Positions 25,346 to 31,245 of a DNA stretch of 34,772 nucleotides are shown here, in pieces; position 1 is the stretch's first letter; each line of letters starts with the position of its first letter. Under the pieces are notes generated by a model that saw only the letters and a list, made by a program, of their open reading frames with translations, had not been told where the DNA came from and ran no database searches. The stretch is from positions 1 to 34,772 of the forward strand of contig DYNF01000042.1 in assembly GCA_020721205.1 (NCBI GenBank). The letters are read 5' to 3'. A program made the translations under genes and the position numbers. Origin of the DNA: Prochloron sp. SulCav_FS08_3_32_3330 (GTDB lineage: Bacteria > Cyanobacteriota > Cyanobacteriia > Cyanobacteriales > DYNF01).

Positions 25346-25454
25346 TAGTGGATAGTTGATAGTTGATAGTGGATAGTGGATAGTTGATAGTGGATAGTTG
25401 ATAGTGGATAGTTGATAGTTGATAATTGATAATTGATAATTGATAGTTGATAAT
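25346..25454. repeat. Heptamer array GATAGTT/GATAGTG
   Basis: About fifteen 7-bp units, GATAGTT, GATAGTG and, at the end, GATAATT. It occupies most of the gap between bioD and the DUF433 gene. The unit differs from that at 22024 although the period is the same. Confidence 0.9.
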
Positions 25455-25502
25455 TATTAAAAAAATTTTCATCGTTTATCGTTCATACTTCATCGTTTAT
25501 TT

Positions 25503-25751
25503 ATGAATCAAGAAAATTTATTAACAAGAATTGAATTAAATCCTTTAATTATGACAGGAAAACCAGTGATTAAAGGAACTCGTTTAACAGTAGAATATAT
25601 TTTAAAATTGTTAGCTAATGGTGCAACAATTTCGGAAATTATTGAAGAATATCAAGGTTTAAATGAACAGGATATTTACGCTTGTTTGTTATTTGCTAGT
25701 CAATCTTTATCTGAAACTTCTTTTATGCCTTTAATCTTAGAAACAGTTTAA
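25503..25751 (+). CDS. DUF433-family antitoxin
   Basis: An 82-residue protein with the DUF433 motif GKPVIKGTRLTVEYILKLLANGAT, seen at residues 19-42 (core KPVIKGTRLTVEYIL), and a short helical C terminus (EQDIYACLLFAS). This winged or three-helix fold is found in antitoxins of VapB45-like pairs. The next gene, a DUF5615 PIN-like protein, starts three bases after its stop. It is intact. Confidence 0.88.
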   Translation: MNQENLLTRIELNPLIMTGKPVIKGTRLTVEYILKLLANGATISEIIEEYQGLNEQDIYACLLFASQSLSETSFMPLILETV

Positions 25752-25754
25752 ACT

Positions 25755-26102
25755 ATGCGTTTTATTATTGATGAATGTACAGGATCATCAGTTGCTAATT
25801 GGCTCAAAAATCAAGGTTATGAGGTTTTTTCTGTCTATGATAATGCCAGAGGAATGATAGATGATGATATTATTATTAAAGCATTTATTGAAGGATGGAT
25901 TTTAATTACAAATGATAAAGATTTCGGTGAAAAAATTTATAGAGAGGGTTATTCCCATCAAGGAGTAATTCTACTTAGATTAGAAAATGAACGGACAAAA
26001 AATAAAATAGAAGTTTTACAAAAATTTTTAAGTCTTTATTCTAATCAAATTAGTAATCAATTTATTGTCATCACTGAAAATAAAGTTAGATTTTCTAAAT
26101 AA
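25755..26102 (+). CDS. DUF5615 PIN-like toxin
   Basis: A 115-residue Mut7-C/PIN-like protein: MRFIIDECTGSSVANWL with the first acidic residue, YEVFSVYDNARGMIDDDI, and LITNDKDFGEKIY with the second acidic cluster. The family is usually the toxin partner of DUF433 proteins. It probably acts as an RNase. The operon of two genes looks complete and in frame. Confidence 0.88.
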   Translation: MRFIIDECTGSSVANWLKNQGYEVFSVYDNARGMIDDDIIIKAFIEGWILITNDKDFGEKIYREGYSHQGVILLRLENERTKNKIEVLQKFLSLYSNQISNQFIVITENKVRFSK

Positions 26103-26126
26103 TGTTATGATGATGATAGTTTTTAA

Positions 26127-26183
26127 GGTGGGCAAAAAAAAACAAGCGTTAAAGTTAATTAATAATTATAATTTTTGCCCACC
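26127..26183. repeat. Inverted repeat GGTGGGCAAAAA / TTTTTGCCCACC
   Basis: Perfect 12-base arms (26127-26138 and 26172-26183) around a 33-base AT-rich loop, followed by CTAC. A half copy (GCCCACCCTAC) is at 16001. It fills the 110-bp gap after the DUF5615 gene and may act as a terminator on either strand. Confidence 0.75.
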
Positions 26184-26212
26184 CTACATTATAAATTTTT
26201 CATCGTTTATTT

Positions 26213-26497
26213 ATGAATCAATATCAAACCAGAAAACCTCAAGAAATTAAATTAAATTCCCTTAATTTATACGAAGATCAATTATTAAATGCTTTAGCAT
26301 TTTTTAGAACCAAAAGAGAACTTTCGATTCAGGCACGTCACTGTTTATCAATGTATTTAAGAAGCAGTGAAGAAAGAATTATGAAAGAAGTAGAATTTTA
26401 TGCCCGTCATTGTGGCATGAGTGCTGAAGAATTATTAGATTTAATGTATTATGCACCCGATCAAGCTCAAAATTTAATTAAAGGAATTATTAGTTAA
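26213..26497 (+). CDS. Small protein of unknown function
   Basis: A 94-residue, mostly helical soluble protein. It has a polar lead (MNQYQTRKPQEIKLN), a helix-rich core (LYEDQLLNALAFFRTKRELS) and two RH(C) motifs, QARHCLSMYL and YARHCGMSAEELLDLMYY. The paired HC positions could bind a metal or cofactor, which is speculation. I recall similar small proteins only from cyanobacteria and assign no function. The sequence CATCGTTTATTTATGAATCA around its start is the same as around the DUF433 gene start, suggesting a duplicated upstream segment. Confidence 0.75.
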   Translation: MNQYQTRKPQEIKLNSLNLYEDQLLNALAFFRTKRELSIQARHCLSMYLRSSEERIMKEVEFYARHCGMSAEELLDLMYYAPDQAQNLIKGIIS

Positions 26498-26525
26498 TTC
26501 ATATTTTTAAAAATTTTGAATTAAT

Positions 26526-28304
26526 TTACTTTTTTCCTAATAACCAATAGGTTAACATTTCCCCTTTTCCCTTAATATGAATTAAACCCCTTTTTTCCAA
26601 GATAAAATCTGATTTTAAATGTTCATAAACCACCTCTGTGACTTGAATATGACCCGCTTTCCCATGAGATTCCATTCTTGATGCAATATTAACCGCATCT
26701 CCCCATAAATCATAAATAAATTTTTTCTGTCCGATCACTCCTGCTACTACGGATCCCGTATTAATTCCAATTCTAATTTGAAAAGGTTTACCCGTTTTTT
26801 GTTGAAAATGTTTAATTGCTATTTGCAGATCTAAAGCCATATTTGCGATGGCAAAAACATGATTTTCTTGAGGGATAGGAATGCCTCCAGCCACCATATA
26901 AGCATCTCCAATCGTTTTAATTTTTTCCACTTCATGTTTATCAGCAAGGCGATCAAATGCGGAAAAAATATCATTTAATAAAGCAATTAATTCTAATGGT
27001 TTCATCTGAGCAGATAGAGGAGTAAAACCTACAATATCAGCGAATAAAATCGTCGCAGATTCAAATTGTTCTGCCACAGAATCCTGAACTTGTTTTAATT
27101 TTTGAACAATCGCTTTTGGTAAAATATTTAATAATAATCTTTCCGATTTTGCCTTTTCTAATTTTAACGCTTTGTTGGCATTTATTCTTTCAGTAACATC
27201 ACTTTGAATGCCAATAAAATGAGTTAATTTATTTTCTTGATTATAAATAGGAGAAATAGTTAATTCATTCCAAAAAGGGGTACCATCTTTGCGATAATTT
27301 AATAAAGTAACGGTACAATCTTTCCCTTCTTTAACTGCTTTTCTTAAAAAACTAACTGAAGCGGGGGAGGTCTTTTTCCCTTGTAAAAAACGACAATTTT
27401 TTCCTAAAGTTTCCTTCTTAGAATAACCTGTAATTGTTTCAAAAGCAGAATTAATATAAATTAAGGGCATATCAGGTAAATTAACATCAGCAATCACAAT
27501 CCCTACGCAACTCGCTTCAATCGCTTTATCTCTTAATAATAAAGTGTGTTGAGTCTCAATCCGTTGAGTTACATCGTTTTGAATCCCGACAAAATGAGTT
27601 AATTTTTGATCATGATTATAAATAGGAGAAATGGTTAATTCATTCCAAAAAGGAGTGCCATCTTTGCGATAATTTAAGAGAGTAATTGTACAATTTCTTT
27701 CCTCTTTTATGGCTTGGCGGAGTTGATTTAAGACGGGTTGATCTCGATTATTTCTTTGTAAAAAACGACAATTTTTTCCTAATACTTCAATTGCTGAATA
27801 ACCAGTAATTTTTTCAAAGGCAGAATTAACATAAATTAAGGGCATATCAGGTAATAAAGCATCGGCAATAACTATACCTACACTACTAGCTTCTATGGCT
27901 TTATCTCTTAAATTTAATGCCTGTTGAATATCATTTTGATAAATAATACCACTACGCCAATTATTATTAGTAATATCTTTGGCTATGCCATAACTAAAAT
28001 TTTTTTCATAAGGAGAAAAACGCCAAGATAACCAACGATAATTACCATTTTTAGCTAAAAACCGATGCGTAATTGTTAATATTTCATTTTCGCTAGTTTG
28101 ATAACATTTAATATCAATACTTTGGGTCACCGCAATATCATCAGGATGGACAAAATCTAACCAAGGACGAGATTTTAATTCCTCAATCGTCCAACCTAAA
28201 ATTTCGGTCCAGATTTGATTTAATTCAACAAAATAACCTACTTGACTACGAATAGATAATAAGTCAGTGGAAAGATTAAAAAAGTTGTGGATATTAGGGT
28301 TCAT
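26526..28304 (-). CDS. PAS-LOV-LOV class III adenylate cyclase (probable blue-light-activated)
   Basis: A 592-residue soluble protein predicted to make cAMP from ATP under blue light. It starts with a PAS domain (about 10-120). Two LOV domains follow, each with the flavin motif GKNCRFLQ (adduct cysteines Cys179 and Cys304), LLNYRKDGTPFWNELTISPI, and the Gln of THFVGIQ/THFIGIQ. A coiled linker (about 375-400) leads to the cyclase domain. Metal ligands are Asp423 (FADIVGF) and Asp467 (GDAYM); adenine-selecting residues are Lys463 and Asp532 (YDLWG); transition-state residues are Asn539 and Arg543. The Lys/Asp pair indicates adenylate, not guanylate, cyclase. The LOV domains are 125 codons apart and highly alike in DNA, so one arose by recent duplication. 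I start at the ATG at 28304; a TTG ten codons earlier is unlikely. Single-LOV cyanobacterial cyclases are known, whereas two LOVs are unusual. Confidence 0.93.
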   Translation of the reverse strand: MNPNIHNFFNLSTDLLSIRSQVGYFVELNQIWTEILGWTIEELKSRPWLDFVHPDDIAVTQSIDIKCYQTSENEILTITHRFLAKNGNYRWLSWRFSPYEKNFSYGIAKDITNNNWRSGIIYQNDIQQALNLRDKAIEASSVGIVIADALLPDMPLIYVNSAFEKITGYSAIEVLGKNCRFLQRNNRDQPVLNQLRQAIKEERNCTITLLNYRKDGTPFWNELTISPIYNHDQKLTHFVGIQNDVTQRIETQHTLLLRDKAIEASCVGIVIADVNLPDMPLIYINSAFETITGYSKKETLGKNCRFLQGKKTSPASVSFLRKAVKEGKDCTVTLLNYRKDGTPFWNELTISPIYNQENKLTHFIGIQSDVTERINANKALKLEKAKSERLLLNILPKAIVQKLKQVQDSVAEQFESATILFADIVGFTPLSAQMKPLELIALLNDIFSAFDRLADKHEVEKIKTIGDAYMVAGGIPIPQENHVFAIANMALDLQIAIKHFQQKTGKPFQIRIGINTGSVVAGVIGQKKFIYDLWGDAVNIASRMESHGKAGHIQVTEVVYEHLKSDFILEKRGLIHIKGKGEMLTYWLLGKK

Positions 28305-28431
28305 TTTTAATAAATAATAAATAATTTTGATCAAACTTATTTTAATATTAACTTAATAATTGTCAGATTTTTTGTCAGAAATTGTGGGAAATTTAATGGC
28401 GATCAATAGAAATAAATTACCTTTTGATCAA

Positions 28432-29010
28432 TTAATTATAAAGAGGTAATTTAAGCCTAAATCCGGGTAAAATATTTTCCCCGGATAATTGAGCGGGTAA
28501 ATTAACAGTTTCTACAGCCTTTTCTTGACGATAAATTTCTACTTTTTGATCTTGAGGATTGATTAACCAACCTAATTTTACTCCTGCTTCTAAATATTCT
28601 TTCATTTTTCCTTGTAAACTGATTAAATCATCGGTAGCTGATCTCAATTCTATCACAAAATCCGGGGCGATCGGCGGAAATTTTTTTCTTTGATTAGGTG
28701 TTAAAGCTAACCAGCGACTACCCTCAATCCATGAAGCATCAGGGGATCTATTTCCTCCATTTGGTAACTTAAAAACCGTAGAAGAACTAAATGTAAAACC
28801 TAAATTAGTTTGACGATTCCAAATTCCTAAATCACAAATTAATTCAGATTCTCGATTACCGCTATCTCCGCCGACTGGGGGCATAATTATTAATACTCCT
28901 TGGGGTGTTCTTTCAAAGTTTAATTCAGGGTTATTTTGACAAAGAGAATAAAACTGTTCATCTGTAAGATCAGTGTGATTAATATTTAATTTTAAAGGAC
29001 TAGCAATCAT
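28432..29010 (-). CDS. Uma2-family (DUF820) PD-(D/E)XK nuclease-like protein
   Basis: A 192-residue protein of a family greatly expanded in cyanobacteria. Motifs are LIIMPPVGGDSGNRE, NRSPDASWI (catalytic-type Asp), APDFVIELRSATDDL (Glu of the E-x-K/R motif) and KMKEYLEAGVKLGWLI. The fold is that of restriction-type nucleases, but the biological role is not established and many copies may be mobile or decaying. This one is full length and stands alone. Confidence 0.88.
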   Translation of the reverse strand: MIASPLKLNINHTDLTDEQFYSLCQNNPELNFERTPQGVLIIMPPVGGDSGNRESELICDLGIWNRQTNLGFTFSSSTVFKLPNGGNRSPDASWIEGSRWLALTPNQRKKFPPIAPDFVIELRSATDDLISLQGKMKEYLEAGVKLGWLINPQDQKVEIYRQEKAVETVNLPAQLSGENILPGFRLKLPLYN

Positions 29011-29098
29011 AATTTTAACCTAATTACAAAAGGTAAATTAATATTAATTTTAACACAAAAAAATTCATTTACTGTATAAACTTAACCATATTATTTAT

Positions 29099-30448
29099 TT
29101 ATAATTCTCTAGGAAATTGTCTTAAATATTTAACTGGATCACTAGGATCAAATTCCCTTTGATCAATAAAAACATTCGCAGGTTCAATTTTCATTCTTTC
29201 CCTAGGAATTTTAATATTTAAAGCTTTCGTAACTTCCTCATAAATTTCTAAAGGATAAACTTTTTTTAATTGATAATCTGCATTTTTTGGATACTCTTGA
29301 AGCTTAATACTTTTCCAACGAATCAGTTGAGTTAAAAACCAAATTCCGTGAGATAACCAAGGATAATTGGCGTGATCTTTTTCCCCAAAATAATCTTGAT
29401 TTTGATGATGAAATACATAAAAATCTGTTATTTTATCCTCCCGAATTTCCTGATCAAAACCTCCATATTGATAGGTTTCCCCTAACGCTTTTTTGATTAA
29501 GCTAGAATCTGAGTTTAAATAGCTATTCTGAGCTACAATAGCTCCGATTTCTGTTCTCTTTTCGGGTAAGTCACAAAACTGACAAGCCTCTAAAATTGCC
29601 GCCGTTAAAGCTCTGGCGGTGGTAGGATGATTCTCAATCCAAGGTATCATCGTAGATAAAACACTTCCGGGATGACCAGTCCAAATATTTTTACTGATCG
29701 AAGCAATAAAACCCTGTTTCTCAAAAATTCCCTGTTGATCCCAAGGGGCTTCACTACAATAACCGTTAATTAATCTTTTTTCTAAGTTTGTGGTGATTTC
29801 AGGAGGAGAAATTTCGACCCATTCCACCTCTTTTTTTGTGCGTATCCCGATCGTAGATAACCAATAACGAAATAAATAATAATTATTCGATGTGAGGGAA
29901 TCTATCCCATAAGCGAAAGGTTGATCCCCTTCTCGAATATATTTACGAAAATCTTTAGCAAATTCTTGAAAATTAAAATAATCCCTCGCCGGACGTAAAG
30001 AGGTATCCCATGCTGTCCTATCTAATACAATTGAACTACCATGACGATGTAAAACCATTAACGCGCTCATGGGAATATAATTATCACTAAATTGGGCGAT
30101 TAACGGCATAGCGTAAGGGGTTTGAGCCGCATCAAAACGATATTCTTTTAAACCTGTTTCAATCTCTAACCAATTAAGTTGAGCTTTGAGAGTCACATTT
30201 AAGCCGTATTTCTGAAAAAAACCTTTTTCTTTTGCAATAATCAGAGGAGTTGCACCCATTACAGGCAAAAAACCAAGGACGAGATCTTTTTTTTCGAGAT
30301 TGCCAAAATTAACGGCGGGATTAGGAAAGGGGTCTAAAGGGGGAGTAGTTTCGGGGGGAGAGTTCCCAAAATTGAAGCCTTTACAGCCAGAAAATACCAA
30401 ACTAGCAGTGCCTAAACTGGTATATTTCAAAAAGCGACGACGTTGCAT
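29099..30448 (-). CDS. Orphan Tat-exported lipoprotein of the NrtA/CmpA family
   Basis: A 449-residue ABC-transporter substrate-binding protein. The N terminus RRRFLKYTSLGTASLVFSGC joins a twin-arginine motif to a lipobox, giving lipidated Cys22 or so. A Pro-rich tether follows. The domain has LVLGFLPVMGATPLIIAKEKG, NWLEIETGL, FDAAQTPYAMPLIAQ, LHRHGSSIVL and GYCSEAPWDQQ, which match NrtA (nitrate/nitrite) and CmpA (bicarbonate) proteins. The Trp, Gln and His of these blocks correspond to known ligand contacts. The key residue separating nitrate from bicarbonate cannot be decided without alignment. No permease or ATPase gene lies nearby, so it must use components encoded elsewhere or act as a sensor. 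Confidence 0.85.
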   Translation of the reverse strand: MQRRRFLKYTSLGTASLVFSGCKGFNFGNSPPETTPPLDPFPNPAVNFGNLEKKDLVLGFLPVMGATPLIIAKEKGFFQKYGLNVTLKAQLNWLEIETGLKEYRFDAAQTPYAMPLIAQFSDNYIPMSALMVLHRHGSSIVLDRTAWDTSLRPARDYFNFQEFAKDFRKYIREGDQPFAYGIDSLTSNNYYLFRYWLSTIGIRTKKEVEWVEISPPEITTNLEKRLINGYCSEAPWDQQGIFEKQGFIASISKNIWTGHPGSVLSTMIPWIENHPTTARALTAAILEACQFCDLPEKRTEIGAIVAQNSYLNSDSSLIKKALGETYQYGGFDQEIREDKITDFYVFHHQNQDYFGEKDHANYPWLSHGIWFLTQLIRWKSIKLQEYPKNADYQLKKVYPLEIYEEVTKALNIKIPRERMKIEPANVFIDQREFDPSDPVKYLRQFPREL

Positions 30449-30540
30449 GAATTTGAAGATTTGAAAGGATTGATTTTTAAATTTATGTTAAATTTATTTA
30501 ATTATAAGATTTTTTGGTAATTCTTTTAAGCTATGGCAAA

Positions 30541-30702
30541 CAGGGTGTTGTCATTCTCCTAACGGGTTGAAACCTGTTGCTACATAAGCAAAACAGGCAT
30601 ACGCAGGTTTAATTTTTTTAATATTAGTTAATCAATATTTTGAAACTATATAACCCGTAAAGACGGGTTATGTTTGGGTAGCAACAGGTTTTAACCTGTT
30701 GG
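30541..30702. repeat. Dispersed palindromic element (copy R5) with co-varied arms
   Basis: The left border is CAGGGTGTTGTCATTCT. Hairpins follow: AACGGGTTGAAACCTGTT, a decayed AACAGGCATACGCAGGTT, an AT-rich palindrome, AACCCGTAAAGACGGGTT (30652-30669) and CAACAGGTTTTAACCTGTTG (30682-30701). In the last, both arms differ from the CAACGGG/CCCGTTG form seen elsewhere, so pairing is kept. The right border is missing. It fills the gap between the two divergent genes at 30448 and 30770. Confidence 0.85.
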
Positions 30703-30769
30703 AAAAACAAAATTAATCTTATTTTCTCACTCTACAATAATATATTAATTAAATCTGAGGTAATCAAAA

Positions 30770-31201
30770 ATGGAAGAATTATTACAACTTAAACAATTAT
30801 TATATCAAGGGAATATTCCATCAGCTTTAATCATAGTTGAGGAGCTTGAAGAAATGAGTAAAAGTGATAAAATTAATAAGATTTTTAGCTATGGTATTAT
30901 TTTGTTATTACATTTAATTAAACAAAGTGCTGAAAATCGCACTACTAAATCTTGGGAGGTTTCTATTCGTAATTCTGTTAAACAAATACAACGCAGTAAT
31001 CAACGTCATAAAGCTAAGGGAAATTATCTCACTGATGAGGAGTTAAAAGAAACTTTAGAAGATGCTTATGATTCTGCTTTAAATCAAGCATCTTTAGAGG
31101 CTTTTGGTGGTATTTATGAAGCAGAAAAATTAGACTCAATGGTTAACCAAAATGAGTTAATTCAAAAGGCTTTAGATTTATTAAATAATGAAGGATCATG
31201 A
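30770..31201 (+). CDS. DUF29-family protein
   Basis: A 143-residue helical protein. The pattern YGIILLLHLIKQSAENRTTKSWEVSIRNS (core ILLLHLIKQ and TKSWEVSIRNS) is the DUF29 hallmark. Such proteins are numerous in cyanobacteria and of unknown function; some are fused or linked to toxin-antitoxin-like genes. The C-terminal half is longer than in typical members and rich in Glu/Ala. It converges on the GGDEF-EAL gene with 44 bp between stops. Confidence 0.8.
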   Translation: MEELLQLKQLLYQGNIPSALIIVEELEEMSKSDKINKIFSYGIILLLHLIKQSAENRTTKSWEVSIRNSVKQIQRSNQRHKAKGNYLTDEELKETLEDAYDSALNQASLEAFGGIYEAEKLDSMVNQNELIQKALDLLNNEGS

Positions 31202-31245
31202 CATCATTAACTTATCTTTTTTAATCTTAATTTTTAAAATTTGAG

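Noticed and set aside
25287-25472. Minus-strand frame of repeated NYQLS
   Set aside because: It is a translation of the heptamer array with no start signal or family resemblance.
26065-26250. Frame spanning the DUF5615 stop and the inverted repeat at 26127
   Set aside because: It overlaps two better-supported genes and reads through a palindromic repeat.
28305-28334. Ten-residue N-terminal extension of the LOV cyclase from a TTG start
   Set aside because: The extension is hydrophobic and AT-derived, TTG is a weak start, and an ATG lies directly before the PAS domain.
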